Source: Actinomycetales bacterium SN12 (GTDB taxonomy: Bacteria; Actinomycetota; Actinomycetes; Actinomycetales; Microbacteriaceae). From it: 64,000 nt of DNA. Of this stretch, positions 47,495 through 55,727 are shown piece by piece; positions within the stretch are counted from its first letter, which is position 1, and every line of letters starts with the position of its first letter. Both the position numbers and the translations under genes were made by a program. The stretch is from assembly GCA_002837415.1 (NCBI GenBank), contig PJCV01000002.1, positions 186,001 to 250,000 on the forward strand. Direction: 5' to 3'. Under the pieces are notes generated by a model. That model saw only the letters and a list, made by a program, of their open reading frames with translations, was not told where the DNA came from and ran no database searches.

Positions 47495-48009
47495 AGCGAG
47501 TCCTTCAGCCGCTGGTTCTTCTGCTCCACCTGCTGCTCGAGGTCGCGGGCATACGCCTCGACGCGATCGGCGAGCGCGGCGTCGGAGGTGCCGAGGATCC
47601 GCGCCGCGAGGATCCCCGCGTTGCGGGCTCCGCCGATCGACACGGTGGCCACCGGGATGCCCGCGGGCATCTGCACGATCGAGAGCAGCGAGTCCATCCC
47701 ATCGAGGTACGCGAGCGGCACGGGAACGCCGATGACCGGCACGGCGGTGACCGAGGCCAGCATGCCGGGCAGGTGCGCCGCTCCCCCGGCCCCGGCGATG
47801 ATCGCCTGGATGCCGCGGCTGCGTGCCTCTCGCCCGTAGCTCATCAGCTTGTCGGGAGTGCGGTGGGCCGAGACGACCTCGACCTCGTGCGGGATGCCGA
47901 AGTCGGTGAGCGCCTGGGAGGCGTCGCTCATCACGCGCCAGTCGGAGTCGGATCCCATGACGACGCCGACGAGGGGCGTGCTCGAGGAGTGCAGTGGCTC
48001 AGTCACCAT
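47491..48009 (-). CDS. purE: 5-(carboxyamino)imidazole ribonucleotide mutase
   Basis: The 172-aa protein has [11 protein letters not shown] (nucleotide site), [10 protein letters not shown] and [12 protein letters not shown], all diagnostic for PurE class I. It moves the carboxyl group of N5-CAIR to give CAIR in purine synthesis, taking product from PurK encoded 50 bases upstream. The TAGCCT box at 48018-48013 leaves 6 bases to the in-frame GTG at 48006 and 3 to the ATG at 48009, so a leaderless transcript would favour the GTG, one codon later. Confidence 0.96.
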   Translation of the reverse strand: MVTEPLHSSSTPLVGVVMGSDSDWRVMSDASQALTDFGIPHEVEVVSAHRTPDKLMSYGREARSRGIQAIIAGAGGAAHLPGMLASVTAVPVIGVPVPLAYLDGMDSLLSIVQMPAGIPVATVSIGGARNAGILAARILGTSDAALADRVEAYARDLEQQVEQKNQRLKDSL

Positions 48010-48012
48010 GAC

Positions 48013-48018
48013 AGGCTA
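48013..48018 (-). promoter_or_regulatory. Leaderless-type -10 box (TAGCCT) for purE
   Basis: TAGCCT on the minus strand lies 3 bases before ATG 48009 and 6 bases before GTG 48006. It argues that purE can be transcribed independently of purK and that the second codon may be the true start. Confidence 0.5.
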
Positions 48019-48059
48019 CGATGCGGCACTGGGAGAAGGTGGCAGCGGCACGCGCGCGC

Positions 48060-49181
48060 TCAGACGAACAGAGCGGCTGCCGCACGGGCGGTGTAGACGA
48101 TCTCGTCGAGGTCGTCGCCCGAGACGTTCACGTGCCCGACCTTGCGGCCAGGACGCGGAGCCTTGCCGTAGGTGTGGATCTTCGCGTCGGGATACTCCTG
48201 CATCGCCGGAGCGAAGCGGTCGGCGAGCGAGCCCTCGGCGGGACCGCCGAGGATGTTGATCATCACGGTCCACGGCTGACGGGGCTCGGTGCGACCGAGG
48301 GGCAGGTCGGCGACCGCTCGCAGGTGCTGCTCGAACTGCCCGGTGGTCGCGCCGTCCTGACTCCAGTGCCCGCTGTTGTGCGGACGCATCGCCAGCTCGT
48401 TGACGAGGATGCGATCGTCGTCGGTCTCGAACAGCTCCACGGCGAGCATCCCGGTCACTCCGATCCCCTCGGCGATCCGGCGCCCGATCTGCTCGGCGAG
48501 CTCGACCACGCGCTCCGTGGTGCCGGGGGCCGGCGCGATGACCTCGGCGCACACGCCGTCGCGCTGCACGGTCTCGACGACCGGGTATGCGACGGTCTCG
48601 CCGCTGGGCCGGCGGCCGATCTGCTGGGCGAGCTCGCGACGGAACGAGACCAGCTCCTCCGCGAGCAGAGCCTCGCCCCCTGCGGAGGCGAACCAGTCTG
48701 CTGCCTCCGACCCGGATCGCACGACGCGCACGCCCTTGCCGTCGTAGCCGCCGCGCGGCGTCTTCACGACCGCTCCCCCGCCGTGCTCATCGATGAACCG
48801 CTGCAGCTCGTCGGCATCATGCACCGGCGCCCAGTCCGGCTGGGGCACGTCGAGCTCGGCGAGACGCGCGCGCATGACCAGCTTGTCCTGCGCGTACTGC
48901 AGTGCGTCAGGGCCTGGATGCACCTGCGTGCCGTCCGCGACGAGCGCCCGGAGCACCTCCTGCGGGACGTGCTCGTGATCGAAGGTGATGACGTCGACGT
49001 CGCGGGCGAAGGCGCGCACCGTCTCGAGGTCGCGGTAGTCGCCGACGGCGGTCGCGGCCAGCTGCGCCGACATCCCCTCGTCCTCGGCGAGCACCCGGAT
49101 GTCGAGTCCGAGTTCGACCGCCGGGGCGATCATCATCCGAGCCAGCTGTCCTCCGCCGATCACACCCACGCGCACGGTCAT
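48060..49181 (-). CDS. purK: 5-(carboxyamino)imidazole ribonucleotide synthase
   Basis: The 373-aa ATP-grasp enzyme starts VRVGVIGGGQLARMM. It has the typical VKTPRGGYDGKGV glycine loop, LLAEELVSF and NELAMRPHNSGHWS, which carry the Mg-ATP ligands. It makes N5-CAIR from AIR, ATP and bicarbonate. An AAAGGGG ribosome site precedes the ATG. purK and purE sit together with LCP, PH-domain and birA genes, an arrangement I recall from other Microbacteriaceae. Confidence 0.96.
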   Translation of the reverse strand: MTVRVGVIGGGQLARMMIAPAVELGLDIRVLAEDEGMSAQLAATAVGDYRDLETVRAFARDVDVITFDHEHVPQEVLRALVADGTQVHPGPDALQYAQDKLVMRARLAELDVPQPDWAPVHDADELQRFIDEHGGGAVVKTPRGGYDGKGVRVVRSGSEAADWFASAGGEALLAEELVSFRRELAQQIGRRPSGETVAYPVVETVQRDGVCAEVIAPAPGTTERVVELAEQIGRRIAEGIGVTGMLAVELFETDDDRILVNELAMRPHNSGHWSQDGATTGQFEQHLRAVADLPLGRTEPRQPWTVMINILGGPAEGSLADRFAPAMQEYPDAKIHTYGKAPRPGRKVGHVNVSGDDLDEIVYTARAAAALFV

Positions 49182-49244
49182 GCAGCGCCCCTTTCGTCGT
49201 CTCCATTCTCGCGTACTCCGTCGCGGGCGGAAGACGATCGGCGC

Positions 49245-49790
49245 TCAGTACCCCCGGCTCGCCGTCTGCGCATCGCGGTGGGCGAGGATCTGATTCACCT
49301 CGACCTGATCGGCGAGCACCTCGTGCACCAGGCTGGCCATGGGCACATTCACCAGCCGCACCGGCTCGTCGGCGCCGTCGCTCAGCGTGATGGTCCCCGC
49401 GCCCCACAGGCGCTGCAGCGGGCCCCGGCGGATGCTGATCGAGTAGCCGCGCATGTGCGACAGCTCCCGGCGGCGACGTGAGCCCAGGCCGTCGCGCACG
49501 ATGACGCGGCGGGTGGTGATCGTGAAGGTGCGCGAGATCCAGTGCAGGAACGGCATCACCACGAGCAGCAGCACCACGATGCCGGCTGCGGAGAGCAGCA
49601 TCCAGTTCTCGTAGGGCGCGGGCAGGTTGTCGTAGAGGTAGGCGGTGACGCCGACGGTGGCGATGAGCAGCACTGCCGACCAGAACAGCCGGCGCGCATG
49701 ACTGCGCAGACGCGCGACGAGCAGCTCTTCGGCAGGCGCACCAGGGGGCGGCATGTTCGGCCGGCCGCCGAGGGTCACGGGCTGGGTCAC
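49245..49790 (-). CDS. PH domain-containing membrane protein (DUF304/bPH2)
   Basis: The 181-aa protein has two membrane helices at about residues 35-55 and 62-82. A bacterial PH-like domain (bPH2) follows, with FTITTRRVIVRDGLGSRRRRE, ISIRRGPLQRLWGAGTI and VNVPMASLVHEVL. Such proteins are membrane-bound and of unknown function. GTG 49790 follows a GGAGGG site directly. It lies between purK and birA and has no visible link to the polymer genes. Confidence 0.85.
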   Translation of the reverse strand: MTQPVTLGGRPNMPPPGAPAEELLVARLRSHARRLFWSAVLLIATVGVTAYLYDNLPAPYENWMLLSAAGIVVLLLVVMPFLHWISRTFTITTRRVIVRDGLGSRRRRELSHMRGYSISIRRGPLQRLWGAGTITLSDGADEPVRLVNVPMASLVHEVLADQVEVNQILAHRDAQTASRGY

Positions 49791-49847
49791 CCCTCCATTG
49801 TGCCCGCGGAGCGACGGGGACGCGGAAGGCCCGCCGGGCGCGTCGGC

Positions 49848-50606
49848 TCAGGCGAGCCGGGCGTGCACGACATCACCGGATGCGACGGCACGCTCGACAC
49901 CGTCGACATCGACCATCAGGCATCCGTCGGCCTGCAGGCCCACGGCGCGACCGCGCAGCGTCTCGCCGTGCGGCATCGTCACCTCGACGTCGCGACCGAG
50001 GCTGAGACAGCGCTTCTCGGCTTCGCGGTGGAGTCCGGATGCCGCAGCTCCCCGGCGGGCGAGCTCGGCGACCAGGTCGCGCAGCCCGATCAGATAGTCC
50101 GAGAGCAGACGATCGATGTCAGCGGCCGCGCCGAGCGCGGCGAACGACGTGGCCGTCGACACCGGCAGCTGCTCGGACGTCATCGCGGTGTTCACTCCGC
50201 TGCCGATGATCACGCCGTGCGGGGTGACCTCGGCGAGGATGCCGCAGATCTTGCGTCCGTCGACGAGGACGTCGTTGGGCCACTTGAGCCCGACCTCGTG
50301 TGCCGGGAGCTGGGCTGCCACGGCATCCGTCATCGCCACCCCCGCCGCCAGCGGGAGCCAGCCCCACTCGTCCGGATCGGCGGGCAGATCCCGCAGCAGC
50401 ACCGAGACGGCGAGCGCAGAACCCGCCGGTGTCGTCCACGTGCGATCCAGCCGGCCGCGGCCGGCTGTCTGCGCGTCGGTCACGATGGCCGCCAGATGCC
50501 CGAGCCGCTCGCCGTGGAGCCGCTCACGCATCTCGGCATTGGTCGAGCCGCACGACTCGAGCACGATGAGCGGGTCGGCCAGCGCGCGCGTGCGCGAGAG
50601 CTGCAT
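49848..50606 (-). CDS. birA: Biotin--[acetyl-CoA-carboxylase] ligase
   Basis: From ATG 50606 the enzyme has 252 aa. It has CGSTNAEM, TDAQTAGRGRLDRTW (the biotinyl-AMP loop GRGR), GLKWPNDVLVDGRKICGIL and IIGSGVN, all conserved catalytic elements, and a C-terminal SH3-like domain (LRGRAVGLQADGCLMV). There is no N-terminal winged helix, so it is the monofunctional type without repressor activity. The start overlaps the stop of the preceding transferase gene by one base; the longer frame with an Arg-rich lead is not real. Confidence 0.95.
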   Translation of the reverse strand: MQLSRTRALADPLIVLESCGSTNAEMRERLHGERLGHLAAIVTDAQTAGRGRLDRTWTTPAGSALAVSVLLRDLPADPDEWGWLPLAAGVAMTDAVAAQLPAHEVGLKWPNDVLVDGRKICGILAEVTPHGVIIGSGVNTAMTSEQLPVSTATSFAALGAAADIDRLLSDYLIGLRDLVAELARRGAAASGLHREAEKRCLSLGRDVEVTMPHGETLRGRAVGLQADGCLMVDVDGVERAVASGDVVHARLA

Positions 50607-51886
50607 CAGTCGTCGTCCTCGTCGGCGCCGTCGCCGCCGTCCTCGTCGGATGCCCCGGATCCGGCGTCCCTGGCGTGCCACTCGTCCCACTTGAGCATGA
50701 GCTGCTCGATCGCGCCGTGGAACTTCTCGGTCGCCACTCCCGGTGCGGTGTCGCCGAAGTAGTGCTGCACCCAGGTGCGCAGCCGCGCGACCGCCTCATC
50801 GTCGGCGGCGACCCGCTCGACCTCCTCGACGATGCGCACAGCGCCGTCGACGGTGAGCCACTCGCACGCCGACAGGTATCCGGTCGTGTCGATGGACGCG
50901 CGCTCATCGGCCGGGCGGGTGATCAGCAGCGGCTTGCCCGCGGCGAGCCTGTCGTAGACCATCGCCGAGATGTCGACGACGGCGACATCAGCGGCGGCCA
51001 GCTGCCAGCCGAGCTCCGGACCGTCGTCGTACACGTGCTGCGCGCCGGGGTCGGCGGTGTTCGCCTCGTCGATCGCGGCGAGGATGCGACGGTGCCCCGC
51101 GCCGTACTCGTCGCTCACGACGCCGCTGCGCGGATGCGGACGGTAGATCACCCGGTGGCGGCCCGTGGCGAGAAGCTGGGTGACCAGGGTCTCGCCGTGC
51201 GATGCGATGGAGCCGTAGTGCGCCGAGGGGCGGTCTCCCTCCCAGGTCGGCGCGTACAGCACGACCATGCGCTCGTCGGGCGTGTACGGCAGGTTTCCGG
51301 AGTAGTGGTCGGCCTGCGGCCGGCCGATCTCGAACGTGCGGGTGTCGAGGTCGTAGTCCCACAGCGTGCGGCTGAGCCGGTCGCGGGCGGCCTGACCTGC
51401 GATCAGGGCGTAGTCGTACGCCTTGTACTGGTTCGTGGTCATGTACATCTTGTCGGACTCGCCGTGGTTGATGAACACGTGCCAGCGCCTGCCGTAGCGG
51501 AACATCTGGAAGTTTCGGGTGTTCTGGTTCACGTAGAGCACGATGCGGATGTCCTGCTCGGCGATGAACCGCTCGAGGTCTCGCACGGTGGGCACGAAGG
51601 CGACCGGGGGTGCGTCCTCCTCGATCAGCCGCTCTGCTCCGGTCGCGCTGCGGGAGAGCACGACGACGGGCCACCGCTTCGCGAGCTCGGCGAGGGGGCG
51701 GTACCACTGGCGCATCTGGTACATGTTGACGGCGCCGTCGGCGAAGTACACTGCGATGCGGTAGTGACGGTGCGGGTGGGGGCCCTGCGCGATCAGGCGG
51801 CGGCGCACCCGCTGCACGGCCGAGCGGGAGGTCAGTGCCTTCTGCAGCAGTCGATACGCCTTCTTGCCGTCGGAGACCACACCCAT
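50606..51886 (-). CDS. CDP-glycerol glycerophosphotransferase-like (TagF/TagB family)
   Basis: ATG 51886 gives 426 aa. The first ~150 residues form a Rossmann-like domain with YRIAVYFADGAVNMYQMRQW and VLYVNQNTRNFQMFRYG. The Glyphos_transf domain then shows INHGESDK (catalytic-type His, in place of WHGT), GRPQADHY, VVLYAPTWEG, RVIYRPHPRSG and VVDISAMVYDRLAAGKP. The tail after ~405 is highly acidic (GDGADEDDD). It is a close paralogue of the next gene upstream. The likely role is polymerising or priming a glycerol- or ribitol-phosphate chain on a lipid-linked sugar; the substrate is not known. Confidence 0.83.
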   Translation of the reverse strand: MGVVSDGKKAYRLLQKALTSRSAVQRVRRRLIAQGPHPHRHYRIAVYFADGAVNMYQMRQWYRPLAELAKRWPVVVLSRSATGAERLIEEDAPPVAFVPTVRDLERFIAEQDIRIVLYVNQNTRNFQMFRYGRRWHVFINHGESDKMYMTTNQYKAYDYALIAGQAARDRLSRTLWDYDLDTRTFEIGRPQADHYSGNLPYTPDERMVVLYAPTWEGDRPSAHYGSIASHGETLVTQLLATGRHRVIYRPHPRSGVVSDEYGAGHRRILAAIDEANTADPGAQHVYDDGPELGWQLAAADVAVVDISAMVYDRLAAGKPLLITRPADERASIDTTGYLSACEWLTVDGAVRIVEEVERVAADDEAVARLRTWVQHYFGDTAPGVATEKFHGAIEQLMLKWDEWHARDAGSGASDEDGGDGADEDDD

Positions 51887-51892
51887 CCCTCC

Positions 51893-51898
51893 AGGATA
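51893..51898 (-). promoter_or_regulatory. -10 box (TATCCT) six bases before a start that also has GGAGGG
   Basis: TATCCT is followed by GGAGGG and then ATG 51886. The start could be read leaderless or through this close ribosome site in a longer message from the upstream paralogue. Confidence 0.45.
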
Positions 51899-51918
51899 GC
51901 GGGCGGTCGTGCTCACCT

Positions 51919-53142
51919 TCAGGCGTCGGGATGCCCGGCCGCGGCGTCCCAGAGCCGATCGACCGCGGCTTCGAAGCGCGCCGTCGCCGCTCCCGGCGAG
52001 GTGTCGCCGAAGTACCGCGCCGACCAGCGGCCCAGGCGCTCGATCGCCTCGACGTCGACCCGCACGCGCTCGATCTCGGCGACCGCGTCGGTCCGGGCGG
52101 CGGTGGCGCTGAGCCACTCGCAGGCCGAGAGGTAGCCGCTCTCATCGATCTCCGCCTCTGCGCTCACCGGACGCGTCACGAGCAGCGGGCGCCCGGTGGC
52201 GAGGCGGTCGTAGATCATGGCCGAGACGTCGAGCACGGCGACGTCCGCGGCGGTGAGCTGCCAGCCGATGTCGGGACCGTCGTCGTGCACGTGGTGCGCC
52301 GCGGGATCGGCGGCGTTCGCCGTCGACAGCATCGCGATGATCCGCTCGTTCGCGGCGCGGTAATCGGCATCCATCACACCCGTGCGGGGGTGCGGACGGT
52401 AGATCACCCGGTGCCGGCCGGTGGCGAGCAGAGCCTCGACCAGGGCGACGCCGTGCGTGCGCACCGATCCGTACGCCATCGATGCCCGATCCCCCTCCCA
52501 GGTCGGCGCGTACAGCACGACCGTGCGCTCGTCGGGCGCGAACGGCGCGTCACCGGCGAAGTGGTCGGCCTGCGGCCGGCCGATCATGCTCGTGCGCTGG
52601 TCGACGTCGTACTCCCAGAGGGCATCGGCCAGACGATCGCGCGCAGCCTCGCCGGCGATGAAGGCGTGATCGTACGCCTTGTACTGATTGCTGCTCATGT
52701 AGACCTTGTCGGACTCGCCGTGATTGATGAACACGTGGATGCGCCGGCCGTACCGGAGCATCTGGAAGTTGCGGGTGTTCTGATTCACGTAGAGCACGAC
52801 GCGGATGTCCTGCTCGGCGAGGAATGCCTCGAGGTCGGCGACCTCCGGCACGAAGGCGACGGGCAGAGCGTCGTCGCGCAGCAGCGCCTCCGCCCCGCGC
52901 GGCGAGCGCGAGAGGACGACGACGGGATGGCGGTCGGCCAGCCGCTGCAGCGGGCGATACCACTGACGCATCTGGTACATGTTCACCTCGGTGTCGGCGA
53001 AGTACACCGCGATGCGGAAGCGCCCGCCGGGCAGGGGCGAGCGGACCGCGAGCAAGCCGCGCACATTCCGCCGCGCCTCCCGCACCCGCACGGCGCGCCG
53101 CACCAGCCGGATCGCCTTCTTCACGTCTCGGAGAACGTCCAT
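51919..53142 (-). CDS. CDP-glycerol glycerophosphotransferase-like paralogue
   Basis: The 407-aa protein aligns with the following gene over its whole length: FRIAVYFADTEVNMYQMRQW, VVLYVNQNTRNFQMLRYGRR, INHGESDKVYMSSNQYKAYD, GRPQADHFAG, VVLYAPTWEGDRASM, RVIYRPHPRTG and VLDVSAMIYDRLATGRP. It lacks the acidic C-terminal tail of its neighbour. The tandem pair probably arose by duplication. Both belong to the teichoic-acid polymerase family; one may prime and the other extend. A TAGCGT box lies 6 bases before the ATG. Confidence 0.83.
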   Translation of the reverse strand: MDVLRDVKKAIRLVRRAVRVREARRNVRGLLAVRSPLPGGRFRIAVYFADTEVNMYQMRQWYRPLQRLADRHPVVVLSRSPRGAEALLRDDALPVAFVPEVADLEAFLAEQDIRVVLYVNQNTRNFQMLRYGRRIHVFINHGESDKVYMSSNQYKAYDHAFIAGEAARDRLADALWEYDVDQRTSMIGRPQADHFAGDAPFAPDERTVVLYAPTWEGDRASMAYGSVRTHGVALVEALLATGRHRVIYRPHPRTGVMDADYRAANERIIAMLSTANAADPAAHHVHDDGPDIGWQLTAADVAVLDVSAMIYDRLATGRPLLVTRPVSAEAEIDESGYLSACEWLSATAARTDAVAEIERVRVDVEAIERLGRWSARYFGDTSPGAATARFEAAVDRLWDAAAGHPDA

Positions 53143-53148
53143 CCCGGG

Positions 53149-53154
53149 ACGCTA
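53149..53154 (-). promoter_or_regulatory. Leaderless-type -10 box (TAGCGT)
   Basis: TAGCGT fits TANNNT and ends 6 bases before ATG 53142. It lies in the 72-base gap to the divergent GT2 gene. Confidence 0.45.
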
Positions 53155-53214
53155 TCGAGCCAACCTCAGAATCGACCGTGCTGGCCCGCCGAACGCGCAT
53201 GACATGATCGACAC

Positions 53215-54279
53215 GTGCAGGATGACGACAGGATCACCTCCGCCGGCGTCTCGTTCGTGATGCCGGTTCTGAACGAGCGCGACTATCTCGAGCTCGCGGT
53301 GCGCTCGGTGCTGGAGCAGGACATCGACGGTCCTGCCGAGCTGGTGCTGGCCCTGGGTCCGTCCAACGACGGCACGACGGAGCTGGCCCGCCGCCTCGGC
53401 GATGAGGACCCCCGCATCATCCTGGTCGACAACCCCGCGGCGCACATCCCGGTGGGCTTGAACGCCGCGATCCGGGCGAGCCGGCACCCCACGATCATCC
53501 GTGTCGACGCGCATTCCGAGCTCTCCCCCGGCTACGCACGCCGCGCGCTCGAGACGCTGCAGCGCACCGGGGCGGCCAACGTCGGCGGGATCATGCGCGC
53601 CGATGGCCGCACCCCGTTCCAGAGCGCCGTGGCGCGGCTGTACAACTCTCCCGTGGGCCTCGGCGGCGGCGCGTACCACGGCAGCGAGCACGAGGGCGAG
53701 GCCGAGTCGGCTTACCTCGGCGTGATGCGCCGAGATGTCATCGAGCAGGTGGGCCTGTTCGACGAGACCATCCGTCGCGGCGAGGACTGGGAGCTGAACC
53801 TCCGGATCCGGCAGGCCGGTCACCTCGTGTGGTTCGACCCGGCGCTCTCCGTCACCTACTGGCCGCGCGAGAGCTGGTCGCGGCTGGCCAGGCAGTTCCG
53901 TGCCACGGGCGCGTGGCGCGGGGAGCTGGTGCGCCGTTTCGGGCGCCGGAACGGGCTGCGCTTCTTCGCTCCGCCCGTCCTGGTGATCGTGACCGCGACG
54001 GCCCTGCTCGTCGGCATCCTGCAGCTCGTCGGCGTGCTGCGCGGCATCGCGGCCATGATCGCGTCGGTGATCTACCTGCCGCTGCTCGCCTACGCTCTGC
54101 TGGTCATCGGGGTCGGCCTCGTGAGCCCGGGCGGGATGCGCCGGCGTCTGTGGACGATGGCCGTGCTGCCGACCATGCACCTCTCGTGGGGCTTCGGCTT
54201 CCTCGGCGGCGCGCTGCGCGGCGCGCGCGACACGGTCGATGCGTCCCGGCTCGGGTCGCGCAACACACCGCTGCCCTAG
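53215..54279 (+). CDS. Glycosyltransferase family 2 with C-terminal membrane helices (ExoA-like)
   Basis: GTG 53215 gives 354 aa. The GT2 domain has GVSFVMPVLNERDYLELAV, ALGPSNDGTTELARR, IPVGLNAAIRASRHPTIIR, VDAHSELSPGY and RGEDWELNLRIRQAG. Three membrane helices follow at about 250-330. The layout resembles succinoglycan ExoA-type transferases. It is the only plus-strand gene among four minus-strand teichoic-type genes and ends 11 bases before a convergent one. It may add a sugar branch to that polymer. Confidence 0.84.
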   Translation: MQDDDRITSAGVSFVMPVLNERDYLELAVRSVLEQDIDGPAELVLALGPSNDGTTELARRLGDEDPRIILVDNPAAHIPVGLNAAIRASRHPTIIRVDAHSELSPGYARRALETLQRTGAANVGGIMRADGRTPFQSAVARLYNSPVGLGGGAYHGSEHEGEAESAYLGVMRRDVIEQVGLFDETIRRGEDWELNLRIRQAGHLVWFDPALSVTYWPRESWSRLARQFRATGAWRGELVRRFGRRNGLRFFAPPVLVIVTATALLVGILQLVGVLRGIAAMIASVIYLPLLAYALLVIGVGLVSPGGMRRRLWTMAVLPTMHLSWGFGFLGGALRGARDTVDASRLGSRNTPLP

Positions 54280-54290
54280 CTGCTGGACGG

Positions 54291-55727
54291 TCAGGCCGTG
54301 AGCCACCCCTGATCGAGCATGCGCGACACGACGCGATCCGCCGCCTGGCCGTCGTCCCGACGGTTGAACTGCGAACGCCACGCGGCGTACCGCTCACGGT
54401 AGGCCTCGGGCACCTCCGGCTCGTCGAGCGCGCGGACGAGCTCGTCCTGGCTGTGCACGAGCGGCCCCGGTGCGCGCTCGGCCAGATCGAAGTAGAACCC
54501 GCGCAGCTCGCCGCGGTAGTGCTCGAGGTCGGGCACGAGGAAGAACATCGGCCTGCCCGTGACGCTGAAGTCGAACATCACCGATGAGTAGTCGGTGACC
54601 AGCACATCGGCGATGAGCAGCAGCCGGGCCGTCTCCGGGTACCCGGTGACGTCGATGACCCTGGCCCCGGCATGGTCGCGGCCGGGCCGGATGGTTCGCG
54701 AGTGGCCGCGCACCAGCACGACCGAGTCCGTCTGCTCGGCGAGCAGCTGCGGGTCGACGAAGTCGACCATCTCCGAGCGGTCGTCGCGCCACGTGGGCGC
54801 GTAGAGGATGACCCGCTCATCGGCCCCGATGCCCAGTGCTTCGCGGACGGGAGCCGGGTCACCGTTCACGAGCACGTCGTTGCGCGGGTAGCCCTCGACC
54901 CAGATCGGCTTGCCGAAGAACGCGTAGGCCTTCTTCAGGATGCGGGCGGCGTAGGGGTTCTGCGCGAGCAGCACATCCCACCGGCGGGATTCTTTGATGA
55001 CCGCAGCCATCCGGCGCGGGTCGAATCCGGGCCGGTGCAGCGCGAGCCGCTTGAGGGGCGTGCCGTGCCAGGTCTGCATCACGATCTGGCCGGGCTTGCG
55101 CACGAACCGTCGTCGCAGCCAGTCGTTGACGACGAGGATGCGGGACTCGGCGCGGGCGCGCCACCAGTCCGGTCCGCCTTCGACGACCGGCACCGCTCCC
55201 TCCGGCACCTCCACCGACAGATCGGTGACGCTCCAGTACCTGGTCACGGCCGGCGCGCGCTCAGCGAGCACGCGGTCGATCGCGCGCGGATTGCACCCGG
55301 CGGTCTGGCCGTAGAAGCTCTCGAAGAAGACCGCGTTCTCACCGGCGCCGATCTGCGAGGCGTAGCGCTGCTCGAGCGTGCGCTGCCCCTCCGGGGTCTC
55401 GTAGATGGGCGCGATGGGCGCCGCGATCAGGGCATCCGCGCCCCGCACCTCGATGCGCAGGCCCGGCAGCAGCGTCGGCTCGATCTCGACGCCGTCGAGA
55501 TCGACACCCTCCACCGTCAGCTCGTACGAGCCGGCGGGCAGCGGCAGCGCGGCCCCTCCCCAGCGGGATGCCTGCAGCGGCAGCGTCGCCTTCCAGGTCT
55601 TCCCCCCGCCGGTGAGCCGGGCGGAGACGCGCGCGCGCGGCCCGACCAGGGAAGCGGATGCCGGGCGGGCGCCGGCGCCTGAGATGATCAGGGTTTGCGT
55701 CTGCTCATCGATGCGAGCCGTGGTCAT
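54291..55727 (-). CDS. CDP-glycerol glycerophosphotransferase (TagF/TarL family)
   Basis: The 478-aa protein has an N-terminal beta-rich domain of ~100 residues and a full Glyphos_transf domain. QTWHGTPLKRL carries the catalytic His, EGYPRNDVLVNG and VILYAPTWRDD follow, and VLVTDYSSVMFDFSVTGRP binds the nucleotide and polyol phosphate. This is the most typical member of the four in the window and fits a poly(glycerol phosphate) or poly(ribitol phosphate) polymerase. It overlaps the upstream homologue by 4 bases. No tagD or tarJ-like gene for the CDP-polyol donor is present in the window. Confidence 0.92.
   Translation of the reverse strand: MTTARIDEQTQTLIISGAGARPASASLVGPRARVSARLTGGGKTWKATLPLQASRWGGAALPLPAGSYELTVEGVDLDGVEIEPTLLPGLRIEVRGADALIAAPIAPIYETPEGQRTLEQRYASQIGAGENAVFFESFYGQTAGCNPRAIDRVLAERAPAVTRYWSVTDLSVEVPEGAVPVVEGGPDWWRARAESRILVVNDWLRRRFVRKPGQIVMQTWHGTPLKRLALHRPGFDPRRMAAVIKESRRWDVLLAQNPYAARILKKAYAFFGKPIWVEGYPRNDVLVNGDPAPVREALGIGADERVILYAPTWRDDRSEMVDFVDPQLLAEQTDSVVLVRGHSRTIRPGRDHAGARVIDVTGYPETARLLLIADVLVTDYSSVMFDFSVTGRPMFFLVPDLEHYRGELRGFYFDLAERAPGPLVHSQDELVRALDEPEVPEAYRERYAAWRSQFNRRDDGQAADRVVSRMLDQGWLTA

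Noticed and set aside
48021..49481. 486-codon open frame on the plus strand
   Set aside because: Antisense to purK, which is certain from its ATP-grasp motifs.
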